A stretch of DNA of 64,000 nucleotides, taken from Prostheceraeus crozeri. Its lineage: Eukaryota > Platyhelminthes > Polycladida > Euryleptidae. Within the stretch, counting starts at the first letter, position 1. Each line of letters starts with the position of its first letter. The DNA is taken from positions 310,001 to 374,000 of the forward strand of contig CAJQUW010007059.1 in NCBI GenBank assembly GCA_907163375.1. Direction: 5' to 3'. Both the position numbers and the translations under genes were made by a program. Positions 52,201 through 63,795 of this stretch are shown in pieces. The notes beneath the pieces are model-generated. The model made no database searches and had not been told where the DNA came from. It saw only the letters and a program-made list of their open reading frames with translations.

Positions 52201-55200
52201 AGTCTGCAGGAAGGACAGACGCACGTCTAGTTTTAGTTGCAAAGAGGAATAGATTTGTGTCAGTCCCAAAGCAAGTTGTACAGTGGAAGAGTGCCTCAAA
52301 TATAGACTGTAGCGTTCGAACGGTTTACCGAAGATTGCGAGAAGCTGGAATTCAATCGCGACGACCAGCTGTCCTAATTCCATTGAGTTTTGAGCACCGC
52401 AGAAGACGAGTTGCCTGGTGTGATGCCCATCGCTCATGGAATGACCATCACTGTTAGAAAGTCTTGTGGACCGATGAATCGAGATTCACTCTGGATTTCA
52501 ATGACGGTCGTGTCAGAGTGCATCGTCTTCCAGGTGAGCGCTTTGCCCCATGCTATATTAAAGAACACGACAGATATGGTGGTGGAAGTGTTATGCTGTG
52601 GGGTGGCATTTGGCATGGCGGACGAACGACAGCAGTCATCATCAAAGGTACGTTGACTGGAGAGAGGTATCTCAATGAAATTGTGTTTCCTGTTGTTGCC
52701 CGAGTGGTCAGGGTGGAGGATCTCGTCTTCCAAGACTTCTCGTCTGTCATTGCCACTGTTAGGAGATTGAACATTCAAACCCTTGACTGGCCTGCACGTT
52801 CACCTGACTTGTCACCCATTGAACAAGTCTGGGACGAACTTGGGCGGCGAGTGAGAGACCGCTATTCACTTCCACCAGTGTCCCTGAAGATTCTCTCTGA
52901 AAGACTGACAGAGCAGTGGCTTCTCCTTGAAACATCCTTCATTCAGAAAGTTTGTGAATCCATGCCATCTCGGATTACTGAATGTATTGGAGCTAGAGGG
53001 GGGGGGCACACGCGCTATTAAAGTTGAATCTGCTACATGCGTTGTTTTTCTGTGCTAGCGACTTGGTGGAGATTGTGACTAAATTATCAAGGCATCATAC
53101 ATACATGTATATATACCAGTCAAAAATGAAAGAAGTTAAAGAAGTAGATGTTTCAAAACTTTTGTCAATGAGTATATATATGGTTAAGCCAAGAAAGTTT
53201 AAAAATTTGCCTCAAAAAATGAGCTTGTAAATACGAACATGTAGTTTAAGTCGTTCCTGTGCTATAAGTGATAATTTATAGAATGTCAATATCAATATTT
53301 CTTCATACTCCATGGCTCTACAAACAGAATGGCACCGGATTCGACTTCAAATGACAAAGTTGAACCCCAGGTTGACACATTCGAGGATTGGGCCATGTAC
53401 ATAAAACATTAACTGGAGCTTTTCTTTGCAGACCTTGGAGGCTTATACGTACTTCTGTGAACATTCAGCATTCGCCTCACAATACGTAGAAGATCAGATC
53501 GTCAGATTCTTAGATGAGGAAATCATCAGTGATGTATTGGTTGATGCGATCCAAGAGTCTTTAAATGAAGTGAGTGGTATATCTCAGATGAATTTGATAT
53601 TATTAGTCCTACGGCTGTGAAAATAAGTTCTGCTAAATTCAATGCTTAGTGAAGAGATGTTACTGAATGTTGGTTATTTTATAGAATGAGTTGTTATGTT
53701 ATTGAAACGTAATTGTAACTGGAATGATGATCACTTCCAATAGTAATGTAGGTTAAATTAGGTTCATTTTCATTGCAATGTAATGAAGAAATCATTTGTA
53801 TCATCGACAGACAATATATCAGATGGCTATATTCTGGTTACTGGATCCATTATCATATCATATCATTAGCCAAAACATATCAGTCGATACAATGTTTTTT
53901 TATATTTTCAATATCAATGATATGTTTTTATTCCATCATACGTTGACTTATGTTGGTGTATTTGGTGTATACTGGTGTTAATGGAAAGACCCTGAATGAT
54001 TTACTGACGAGTACATCATTATAGGCGATCACCATTTGAGAATGTTATATGTTGCTGAAAGTATAGGTAAATGATTTTTTTGCAAACAAGTATCAAATTT
54101 TTTCGAATTGAATCTGCCCTAATGTTATGAAACTGTATTTAAGATAAATCATGTTTTGAACAATGATGGTGGACGGAAATAAAGAAGGAGTTTGATTAAA
54201 TTTATTTGTAAAATTGTCATTAAGAATATTGTTTTTATATATATTTCCTCTTCGAAGTGAAAAAATCAAACAAAATACTTCTATATTACATTACAAATCC
54301 CAGCAGATGACAATCATACATTGTAACACTGGAATTCGTTAAACTATAAATCCAGATGAAATATTTAGCAAATTCCAATATTCCTTGCCCTTTATTCTTC
54401 CACTTTTTATGTTTGTCTTAATTATAAACATGCAAATTCCTTACTTTTGAACTGATGCGTTGCACCATGATTTCCGTGGTCTCAGTGACAGATTAGGTAA
54501 ATGCTTGGTCCAGAAGTTGGACCCCGAAAGTGTCATTGGAAGTCGGCAGGAAAAGCATCCGAGCCAAAGGTATCACATTCCCAGCGCTTCAGCAAAGTCC
54601 GACTATGTCAGCACCGCCCAAACCCCCAGAAAGGAGAAGTGACGTTCAAGCTTCATTCTTCACACTATGAGTTTTGCATGAACCATTCCACGAATGTTGT
54701 TGGAATTACCCCCCACCGAGAGTCATCCTTGACCGCTTTCCTCGCTCTTAACATCGTCCAAGCCTGATTACAACCCTTCCACTCGTCAGCTCACTTAAGT
54801 CGAGCCTGTGCCAAGATGGAACTTCGAAAAAGCAAATTGGGATCTTCTCGCAGCAATCACCAAGAATGCTCTCTCACAGACATCCGTGGCCTAAACTCTA
54901 ACTACCGTTCTTTCAGAACCCTCGAAGAAATCTATGCACACGGTTTCCGAAAACTGTATGCTCCGTCTGCCACAACTATATTTCAGTCACCGACATCGAC
55001 GAATTACAGGAGTTCGCTAACCACCTCATTGACCGCCTGAATGACAAACTGCAGGAACGTTGGGAGGAGCGATGAGACACATCGACCCTGTTCATTCCTC
55101 AGGAATGGCTTTGCAGGAGATAAACCGGCTGACTGGGAGAGACTCCAAAAGGACACCAACGTGTCCCCTGCAGCTGGATTTCCTGGCGCGACACCTGATT

Positions 55201-58200
55201 GAAAATGGAAAGTTATCAAACCCAGATAAAGCCTTCAGTCGCAAAGTTCAGAATGAGATATCACCTTTCTCCAACCACAACACCTTGCCGGAGCACGCTT
55301 GCCTCAATGAAGATTTCAGGAGCGAAGAGCTAGCTAATGACATTAATTCTCACAACGAGTTCCTGACCCACCTGGGCCCCCTGGTTCGCCAATGGCTTCG
55401 TTCCTTCATGAATGCCTGCTTCTCCACTAAATGAATCCCTAGGATGTGGCGTCGGGCGACGGTAGTCAGCCTCTTGAAACCAGGGAAAATGTATCCGAGA
55501 CCTCTAGTTACCGCCCCAAATCGTTACTATGTTCCTGATTTTTTCATCGCAGGTTTTTAAAATATTCGGTGTATAGAATGGCACACCGGTTATCATACCT
55601 TGTGCCAACAGGTGCGGGTAGCGGACAGCCATATAATAGCCAATTATTTTAAGTATTATTTAACATCAGTCATGCAGATAAATTCGGGTTTTACCAAGAT
55701 TCGTGGACATTTTATCTCTGTATAGTATCAAATATACGTGCACATGCTTGACAGTTCTGTTTTTTTAAGAAGAACAAAAAGATGTTTTATGGTTTTATGT
55801 ACGCTGGATTAAATTAAAAATCCTGTCAAAATATCCATAGTGTTATTGTTTTCTCCATATCTTTATATCGCAGTAAAAATTACATGGAGTAAAATTCTTA
55901 TCTGATATTTTGCAGAAAATGTTCGTTTCAACTACTGACCTGTTCACCTACTGGATTGATAACCCGTTATTTTCAAATGAATTCGTTGAACTTCTGATTG
56001 ATAGAACAATTGAGGATGAAATAATCCCTGACCTTCTCATCAACATCATTTCAAATGCGCGACCCACTGCAAGGATGGTACCAGATTCTACCGCCATCGA
56101 GATATATCATGAGCTTCTGGGTAGTGTCATACCTGAAGCTGCTCAAAACCTCGCTGTGTCTGTTGTTCGTGAGCACAATACTAGGTAAGCCTTGTGATAT
56201 TGACCATCACGTCACTTGTTTTTTTAGCGATGTAATTATTTGTAGATGAGCTTCTAACAAATTTAAGTCCTTATTGGGAGAAGCGTAGTGTCTACGGTTG
56301 CCAAGGAATTTTTGTGCTTAAATTGTTCAAGTCTGTGGACATCTTCTGTATTTTGAATTTTGTGTAGCTCAGTAAATGCTTGCAATTAAGGAAATATGAC
56401 TCTAATGATGACTACTTCAGATGATCGGAATGTTAAAATGGTATTTTTATCTCTATCAAAAACCTCTCCAAATCAAAAAAGTTATTGAAATCGGTCAAAA
56501 ATTCACTAAGTTATAGACATTTGAAGATGTGAAGTAACTGCTGAAAGACAATGTATATTTTTTGATTAATGTTCGAGCCTACTGTCATAGGGACTGGGAG
56601 ATAGGAATCATTGCTCCTCTCGACATTCCCATTTTCTTCAGCCACCCTTGAAGAATTAGTTCTCCCTGTATGAATGGCGATAACAGTGAAGCCCGACGAA
56701 GTACGCCAAAGAATACAATATCAACCTAGCTGTCAGACCATGTTCAGGGAAGCTTGCTTTCACATCGACGATACAGTAATGCTTATGAGCAGGGCCGATC
56801 AAATATTCACAATGCATAAAAATGCGTTTTTCAGCTTTAATTGTATAAAAATGCATATCATGAAATAAGTGCTTTTAAATACATATATAGATGGTTTCTT
56901 TAAAATACAGTAGTCATCATGAACAAATTGTGTCTCGTTTCCTGTGTTGACACCTATCTTATCCTTTCTGTCTTTTACCTTAGATTACAGTCTAAGGCTC
57001 AGCAGTGGACAACGTCTACTTTTATCTTTAAGATTCCCTATTTTCAGAAGACACTACCTGCTATATATACTGCTTATTCATTGGTCGGATTCCTGTGATT
57101 CCTTCACATTGTCGCAAGCTGGAAAAGGCTCACATGACACTGCCACCCTCTCCGATAACCACCCGTTGGGGCACATGGATAGAAGCAGTGGAATACTACC
57201 TCACCAATTATCAGACCCTGAAAAAAGTGATTGTTGACTTTGAGGATGATTGTCCAGCAAATCGTTAACCTGAAGGAGCTAATCGAAAAATCGGACACCG
57301 AGATTGCAAGAGGTATCGTAGACATTTCCTCTAAATATGACTATTCCTCGTTGTCTGAAGCAGCTTGAAGAACGCAAGTGCAATCCGTCTCAAGCCAAAC
57401 TACTGATCGATGGTATCAGCGATGACTTTGATGCGAATGTAAGGACCAAGCTGAAGCACGTACTTCAAAAGAACACAGGATTCAATGAAGCTGGTTGAGA
57501 GGGACTTTGAAGGATGTTCATTGGAAGAACCATTGCTATTGTCGCGATCTCCGGTTACCTCTTCTGACGTTAAGACTTTTTCAGAATACAAGGCATCTAC
57601 ATGTATGAGGAGCAATCGCATTAGTATGACTAAGGAAAACATCCGCCCGCGTGCATTTGTGTTAAGAATGAACTAAAAGTGCTGACACGTTATTCACCAT
57701 TTATGCATACATACGCCTATTCTCATTGCAGCTATTTCTATTATCAGGACGATATTACATAAATACAGTTTTCATTGCATAAAATTCCTTTTTTAAGCGC
57801 ATAAAACGATTACTTGTTAATGCATATTTGGTCGGCCCTGCGTATGAGATAAAAGTAGACGAGAGGGCAGTAGACAAATGTGCATCCTGCTGTCGATGAC
57901 TGTGTCGTGAAATGAATAAGGACAAGCAATAGCTGCAATTTGGAAGTCTCTGAATTTGCTTGAGGAATATCTACAGCTCTCCATTCTCCATTCTTATGAC
58001 AATATCCAATGAATGAATATATGTACTTAGAAACCCAAATAGCATTTTCACTAAATCACACTTTATCTCACTACTGACATTTCGTATAAGTAGAGTAGCA
58101 GCAGTATTCAATAAACGCTGTTTTCGATACACAATGTAAATATATTTATTTAACATTGAGATGCATCCTTAGTTAAAAGGCACTATATGAAGCGAGAGAG

Positions 58201-61200
58201 CGAACTATATATAGTTTCGGGTGACCACCAATTTTTAAGGAAAGATAAGAAGCCGAAGAAAAGTTCGAAAGGATATGTTTTTCTTATCCCTAGGACTAGT
58301 TCTGACCGTGACAGTTGATGTTCGAAAATTCTAAATTTGCGGAGTACACCTGTAGTCTAATACCTGTAGTACACACAAGCGAAATTTTGAAACCTGTGGG
58401 TAGCTCATAGTCAAGTCAGTCAACCCAATGAAGATATAGAAAGGGAGCATGGAATCTAAATGGTATCAGAGAGTGAAATGTTTTGACAAATCATGTATCT
58501 CAAGTTTCGTCAGCGCACCAAACAAATTGTCTATTCACGCCATAGTTCGATTACCTCTGTTCTTAGAGACAAGACAGTGATGTAGAGATCTATGAAATTA
58601 CATTGTAGAGCAAGAATATGATTTTTAAATGATCAAAGATCCCAGACAATTTTCCATATACAATCTTCAGGTATGAACTTGGTCACATCTCCAGGCAGTA
58701 AGTCAATGTCAATATCTGAGGAAGATAAATCGGCTTTTCTCCTTATCCTGAATGATATGGATTAGCATGCTTGATTGATTGATGAGGGAATTGTATTAAT
58801 TTGCTTGTTTGAAGATTATTCGAAGAATTCAGTATTTATTAGAGAACTGATTTGAAGATTCATTTTTTGATGCGTGTATGCACGTATATGCAAGTGTAAA
58901 TATTTGCCATAGAAAACATCACTTGCAGTCTGAGTGTGCAAGCGATTAGGAGTAAATTTCCCTGACACATTCATTCAGTAAAGATGCAGATTTCAATGAA
59001 ATCTAGTACGGGGTAATAGCACCATGTACACAGGTCACTGCAGTATGTAGCAGAAATGAAGTACTTTTATCGAAGCAAATTGAAGAGAAGGTATAATGAC
59101 ACGCGCATATCAAGTAAAATGCATGAAAAGATAACAAGATGAGCTTTATTAGTTACCTTCAGATTTGTATGCTCGCACGTTTGCAATTTCAATACCCGAG
59201 CAAAAAAAACAGTGTTCTTTATTTATCTTATTTTGAATGATAAATCAAATCTGCTATGATGCTGCGAAACTTTTCTCGAATTCTGACATTCTTAATGAAT
59301 TCATGTTTAAATTGTTTAGTTTAACAGATTTATACGAAATTCACTCGAAATGACTTATTTTGTACACATCAGTTAATTGTTCACGGAAAATTGTCAGAAT
59401 GCATGCTAATTGAAGATTAGATCGACAGAATCAAGCATGCGACTTCTGCATTTAGAGAAGCATGTGATCAGCAATAAAACAGTATACCATGGTTGTCAAG
59501 AAAATAATCTTTTCAGATATCAGAAAGCGTGGGGGTATATAGCATGGATCAAGCTGACTTTTTCGAGATTTTCTTCTATGAATAGAATGCATATCCATAT
59601 CATTCAATTAATTCCATTCTATCGTTTTTACATGTATTTTTGACGTAAATTTTTATGTCTATAGCTTTACTTGTTGCAAATCAGTGTACCAAATTACTAG
59701 TGATCCAAACGTCATAATAGATCAATGCCTGCGGTCGTGTTTTTCCTGATTTTTGATGAAAATAATGCGCGCTAATATTTGATTCCTTTGCATTAATTTT
59801 GTTGTATTGAGAAGATGTGTCAATTATCAAATTGGCTGTATTGTTGTATTTCATTTCCACAAATGTTTGTTTATATTGAACTATTTGGTTTTAATAATTC
59901 TCAGACTGATTTCTAATAATTATTGTATAAACCAATTAGATTACGTTTGACGTTTGACCTTTCATATTAGGAAATACGCGGTTTTGAGTGAGATTATTTC
60001 GTATAACAGCATCAACAGGTCTATTGAATTTGATCAAACTGATTCCATGCACATCTGAATGCAGACGAGTGCTATTTGGAAATCTTGCCATTTTTTAATT
60101 TTAATATCAGACATGTACGTATATGTACTGCCACGATTTATGCCTATCCAAGATTTACTTTTTTTCGTGTGTTCTATCTAATTTCAAGATGATGTGTTTG
60201 ATGCGATTTGTATAGATATTGAGAATTTCAACTCGTATAATCGAATTAATGAAATCATTACACTACAATATTACTTCATCAAAAGTTCAGATCATGAAAT
60301 GTTTTATCGATAAGCTCTGCTATTTTTGTCACTTCTTCCCTTGAAGAAGCATCCTCTACAATGCCATGATGGTAAGTGCATTTTTGTGGAACACTTGTTG
60401 ACCGTTTTTTTTCGAATATATTTTCTGTAGTTATTTAGATTTTCAGAACGTCAGTTGCCGCACGAGAAGGAATAGTCTGATCGTAAATGTTCGCGCCGAA
60501 GGGTGCACAACGGTATCATTCACTTTTCCAACAAATGTTTATCAATTCACTTGCAAACTTGGATGTTTATTGATAAATTAATATAAGAGCTGTGCAAATA
60601 AATTGATTAGATTGTCTCAGTCGCTTTCCCGACTAATTCAGAAAGCCAATGACCATGAGTATGCGCAGAAGCCAATGTGAATGAACACAAGGATTATTTT
60701 CCGCGTGATAGTTCACATGTAAGCTTATCCGTATTTGGATGTGATGGATATATCATGATCTAAATCAAATGCAGAAAATGTCATCTTGTGTAGCCTAATC
60801 ATTTTTGTTTCACTACGTATCCGATTATATGTGCGCAGGTATACTGCTGCACCACATAGGAAATCTTTCTTTTACAAACAACCGAAGGGAGATTTTTATC
60901 ACACGCCATTATGTCATCTCCATCCACGTGATAGTAATTTGCTTCATTCAGTCTTCGTTGGAAACATGGAAGACTTGTGTTCTTGCCTAAATTATTCATG
61001 AGTGTCTTGTCCTCATGTTTCATCGCTTCAGCTTAATGATCTTTAAATCCTCCTGATATATTTCGTTCATTTTTGTAACTGCATTATTCAAAACAATGGT
61101 GTGATGTCATTTATGGATACCAAAATACTGCGACACTATTTTGTCGGCAGACATTTTTCTAACTTCAGTTAAGGTGTAAATATGCAGTCAGTCTCGATTG

Positions 61201-63795
61201 ATAATAATTTCAAGTGATCATGGCTTTGTTGGAAACAGTAGAGGGATACAGTAACAACACAACACACATATTTGTAATAGTAATTTTGATATATTATGCA
61301 CTTACTGAGTAATTCAGCGCACAAAGAATGACTGATGTAAGTATGCACGTATGTGGTAAACAGTTTTTGTTTCTTGGTTTTAGGTTCATTGCTGTTCACT
61401 GTACAGTTATAAGCACTTTGTTTTCAACATGCATTTTCAATGCTGGTACTTTCAGATTTAAAAGGTGTAATCATCGGTTGGGTGTAAAATCTACGGACTG
61501 GTATTGGTCAATAAATACTTTGTATTATCAGTATGTAGGCCTAAGCCATTGGTCGTCATTACATCGCTACAATGGTCTGTTCATGTAAGCATAAATTCAA
61601 TTATTTCAAAACACGATGCGGGTAGCTGCGAAGATCCCAGAACGCATACAAAGTGAACCAAATGTCCTAATGGAAAAAAGAAGATAGTTTGTTAAAAGTC
61701 CTTAAATAAAATTGATTCACAACCTCGAGATCTACACCCTTACCAAGAATAAGATCTATAATACAAATGGTCAAGTTAGTAAACCAAAATAGCAGGATAA
61801 TGGAAGAAATAAAAATAATGCTTTTGTAAACCAAAGACAAAATGCAAACTTCAAGGCAACGAATAGATGCTTTTGAAGCTGATGAAAATTACAAATGAAG
61901 ATGTATATAAAACTGAGACAATTAAAGTATATGTGTAAGGAGAATGCACAAATAATAAAGATTATAATAATGCATAACATGCGAAGTGAAAAGCCAAATT
62001 AAAGTTTTCAAGTTTTCCTCTAACTTGGATGCTGTAATAACTGATAATGTTGTTAAATGACTCAATGCTTCTAACTTAACCTAGTTTTCCATGTATTATC
62101 TCATAGCATGTCTAAATTCATTTGTCTGAGTATCCGGTCTGAAGGAATATATTTTATTATCATCCTTCAAGCAAGCATCCTTTTGCAGCTCAAACGCTTG
62201 GTCTATTTTGAAGTCTCCATCTGAAATGAGAATATCATAATTTCATGTAGGCCATAAGCCGTTCTGTTTTTGCAGTTCTTTCATTTCTTTTATCATAATT
62301 TAAAGATCACTCGCGGAGATTAATTCAAGCATATTATTTCTCATTATTCCTGAGAATTTATGTTAGGGATACCATCAAGCTAAAGGCTAGATGCACTTAG
62401 GTTCAAAATCTTCATTGGCTTATTTCAGTCGGATGTCAAGTCAAAATTACCCTCGTGGAAAATGGTCTCAAGATGGCTTTGGTAAAACTGTACTAATGAA
62501 GTCTATAATCAAAATTTTAGTAATAGAAACGTTCTCAGCAACATCTAAAGCCTATGCTTCTGTTGAAATTTTTGCCTGAAAATCAATAGCCTCCTGACAG
62601 TTTGAAAGTAGGTCTATCTCCTTAAACTGTCGGAGGCTGTTGATTTTTATGGCTAATATTTCAACGGAAACACTGGTTTAGGATGCTTCTGAGAACTCTT
62701 CCGTTGATCAAATTTTATTTGCTTTCCCTCAGACAGTTTAATCAAAAGCGAGTTTGAGGAACGTTTTGTAAAAATGTTGCAAACAATTTTGACCAGGAGC
62801 TTTCCGTCTCCCACTAAAAATTGCAAGTGCTTTACTTGCTGAACCGAGAAGTAATCATTTTATGAAATATTATATTTCCATTTCAATGTGTGAATGATAT
62901 AGAAGTCTATTAAAAATGCTTCTCAATCCTATTAGTCAGGTAGATATATCAAGATAGGTACATGCTTTAATATGTAACATATTTAAGATATTTTCATATA
63001 ACATGCTTTACGTCACATTCTTCCATTTCCTCAATTTTTATATTTTTGATCTCTCATTTGATCTTTTTTCATTGGATTGTTTCCTTTTTAGGAATGTTAA
63101 TTAGCCAACATGTTTGAGTGCGCATTAAATATTTATTAAATGATTAAATGTTTTAATTTTTAAAAAGCTTGCCACAAAAACGAACCATCTGAATTGTGTC
63201 AAAATTCAGTCGATTTCGTATCTTCCAATCATGTCACACATTAGCGCGCCAGATAAGCAAATCGAGAGCTTGCATTCTCAGTTTTCAAGAAAGCTTTGAC
63301 TGTGTATTGTGGACAAAGGTTATGATATAAAAATCGCTCCATCTTAATATTTCAATAAGTAAAGCATGTCGGGGTGGTAAAGCGAATCATGCATATGGAT
63401 GAATAGCTTTTAGATTATTCCTTTAGTAAGAATTGGCTCGCGAAATTTGTGGACGAAGAAAGAAGTAGCCGCACGAGAGATCATTGTTTTTACGGTAATA
63501 GATGTTATCATGATCGGCTGAGAAGTTGGTACCCTAATTTTTAACGAAAGGTTGCAATGTTTGATGTCGTCAGAATCAATGCGGAGCACTTATGATGAGG
63601 AACAAGTTTCCAGTTGCTCGTGTCCGTGCAGAGTCTACCCAGATTCGAAATTCTCCGGATTCTTCACTGACTGTTTATGTACATTTATTGAAAGCAATGG
63701 TGAGAATTTGCTTATTGCTGATCTATGCACATCGCTTGTGGTTAACACTATCGCCTCTACTTCAAAAAGTGTTATACCAAATAGGATGAAACTTT
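49116..63795 (+). CDS. Unidentified gene with an exon-borne acidic helical repeat (partial)
   Basis: Supported exons are 49116-49223, 49727-50012, 53432-53569, 55916-56184 and tentatively 63632-63795. All have GT-AG borders and matching phases (2, 0, 0, 2). The first two exons encode a basic, proline-rich region with YLKKRYPRIAAEDQ, then IPPRRPKPHARPR and KPPPKREPSPREMDRRY. Exon 3 has FASQYVEDQIVRFLDEEII and exon 4 has FSNEFVELLIDRTIEDEII, an obvious internal repeat. Exon 5 has FSGFFTDCLCTFIES, a weaker third copy. The LFSNxFxExLxxRxI core reminds me of helical segments in ciliary proteins such as SPATA7, but that is only a resemblance from memory. There is no signal peptide or membrane segment. 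The 5' end is missing and the 3' end probably lies beyond the window. Every intron longer than 1 kb contains transposons. Confidence 0.65.
49727..50012 (+). CDS. Unidentified gene, exon 2 of those found
   Basis: This is a 286-nt exon, acceptor TTGTTTACAG, donor GTGAGA. The split arginine codon joins exon 1 in phase. It encodes a basic, proline-rich region ending REMDRRY. A different frame also stays open for about 30 codons at its start, but only this frame continues. Confidence 0.7.
50013..50430. other. Intron sequence; nothing seen
   Basis: Intron between exons 2 and 3 of the plus-strand gene, before a Tc1 deletion derivative. No structure noted. Confidence 0.4.
50435..50920 (+). mobile_element. 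Internally deleted Tc1/mariner derivative
   Basis: The left part reads YMAIGMIRCERNAS, like the transposase N-terminus of the two full-length copies but diverged. It jumps after about 60 codons to RSPDLSVIELACDESGKKVK near 50700, equivalent to SPDLSPIEQVWDELGRR. C-terminal relics SMNNSI and ACINARS follow near 50850. The centre with the first two catalytic acids is deleted. It belongs to a related but different Tc1 family. Ends were not resolved; a TTTTTTGTCACGCAGTATA near 51010 may be one terminus. Confidence 0.7.
50921..51807. other. Intron sequence; nothing seen
   Basis: AT-rich, no coding or repeat structure recognised apart from a possible Tc1-type terminus near 51010. Confidence 0.35.
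51808..53174 (+). mobile_element. Tc1/mariner DD34E element, copy 2
   Basis: This 1367-bp element is nearly identical to 32986-34394, with the same inverted ends and TA target duplications at 51806-51807 and 53175-53176. It lacks 19 bp after codon 46 of the transposase (between GAT microhomologies) and 21 bp that removed DNVRPHRS-region residues including the second catalytic Asp. It has 9 G in the terminal run, so the normal GGGHTRY end is kept. The TAG before WTDESRF is shared with copy 1. It is inserted in an intron of the plus-strand gene. Confidence 0.95.
52045..53021 (+). pseudogene. Tc1 transposase, copy 2 (inactivated)
   Basis: Broken by a 19-bp frameshifting deletion near 52184, a TAG at 52455-52457, and an in-frame 21-bp deletion near 52737 that joins VFQD to FSSVIATV. 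It cannot be catalytic even if the stop were read through. Confidence 0.92.
53432..53569 (+). CDS. Unidentified gene, exon 3 (repeat unit 1)
   Basis: A 138-nt phase-0 exon with acceptor TTTCTTTGCAG and donor GTGAGT. It encodes TLEAYTYFCEHSAFASQYVE and the acidic helix DQIVRFLDEEIISDVLVDAI. Residues F, Y/F, V, E, I, R, E-E-I-I and D-x-L align with exon 4. Confidence 0.75.
54480..55560 (+). mobile_element. 3'-truncated LINE fragment
   Basis: Plus-strand words in changing frames include RWNFEKANWDLLAAITKNA (54815), a long open piece from 55060 with SSGMALQEINRLTGRDSKR, LIENGKLSNPDKAFSRKV and HLGPLVRQWLRSFMNACF, then IPRMWRRATVVSLLKPGK (55438). This is the region from the end of the endonuclease into the first reverse transcriptase motifs. 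The sequence ends before the catalytic YxDD. A LINE lacking its 3' end is unusual and suggests a later deletion. Its first 180 bp have a relative at 39985-40170. Confidence 0.8.
55561..55915. other. Intron sequence; nothing seen
   Basis: Intron between the LINE fragment and exon 4. No features recognised. Confidence 0.4.
55916..56184 (+). CDS. Unidentified gene, exon 4 (repeat unit 2)
   Basis: A 269-nt exon, acceptor GATATTTTGCAG, donor GTAAGC, ending in phase 2. It begins KMFVSTTDLFTYWIDNPLFS and continues NEFVELLIDRTIEDEIIPDL. A second helical stretch, IEIYHELLGSVIPEAAQNLA, follows. Confidence 0.75.
56185..56789. other. Intron sequence; nothing seen
   Basis: Intron flank of the hAT element. 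No features recognised. Confidence 0.4.
56790..57840 (+). mobile_element. hAT element, 1051 bp, with 8-bp target duplication
   Basis: The ends CAGGGCCGATCAAATATTCA and the complement of GCATATTTGGTCGGCCCTG are inverted repeats of the hAT CAGGG type. The flanks CTTATGAG (56782-56789) and CGTATGAG (57841-57848) form an 8-bp target duplication with one mismatch. The interior holds a decayed transposase remnant, so the element is non-autonomous. Confidence 0.9.
57125..57500 (+). pseudogene. hAT-type transposase remnant
   Basis: Pieces in three frames read PITTRWGTWIEAVEYYLTNY then TLKKVIVDFEDDC (from 57142), LIEKSDTEIARGIVDISSKY (57280) and CNPSQAKLLIDGISDDFDAN (57382). The TRWGTWIEA word is typical of the segment before the dimerisation region of hAT transposases. 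Stops and frameshifts are frequent and no complete domain remains. Confidence 0.75.
57841..62483. other. Long intron or intergenic stretch; nothing recognised
   Basis: About 4.6 kb of AT-rich sequence. Scattered 60-86-codon frames have no recognisable motifs. A good donor GTAAGTGC at 60372 follows a pyrimidine-rich AG near 60347, leaving at most a 25-nt microexon whose phase does not fit the next candidate exon. Confidence 0.4.
62484..62741. repeat. Foldback repeat with 118-120-bp arms
   Basis: The arms 62484-62603 and 62624-62741 are inverted copies around a 20-bp loop. They share GCCTCCKRACAGTTT at the centre, GTTGAAATWTT in the middle and TCTCAG and AAACTGT words outward. The moderate divergence indicates an old foldback element. 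Confidence 0.7.
62742..63631. other. No gene; diverged relative of the 4-5 kb foldback
   Basis: Around 63190-63400, CAAAATTCAGTCGATTT, CAATCATGTCACACA, GAGAGCTTGCATT and AAAAATCGCTC recall the arm sequence of the foldback at 4016-5185 in the same order. This looks like a degraded single arm of that family. Confidence 0.45.
63632..63795 (+). CDS. Unidentified gene, candidate exon 5 (repeat unit 3)
   Basis: An acceptor-like GTGTCCGTGCAG precedes 63632. The first base completes the codon left open by exon 4, giving R-VYPDSKFSGFFTDCLCTFIE. It continues through ENLLIADLCTSLVVNTIA to a possible donor GTATGT at 63796. A nearer donor GTGAG at 63700 is possible. F-S-x-x-F, L-x-x-x-I-E and L-I-x-D-L echo exons 3 and 4, which is the main reason for the call. 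Confidence 0.45.

Noticed and set aside
60347..60372. Microexon of the plus-strand gene
   Set aside because: The splice sites look fair, but a 25-nt exon would end in phase 0 and not fit the candidate exon at 63632; there is no independent support.
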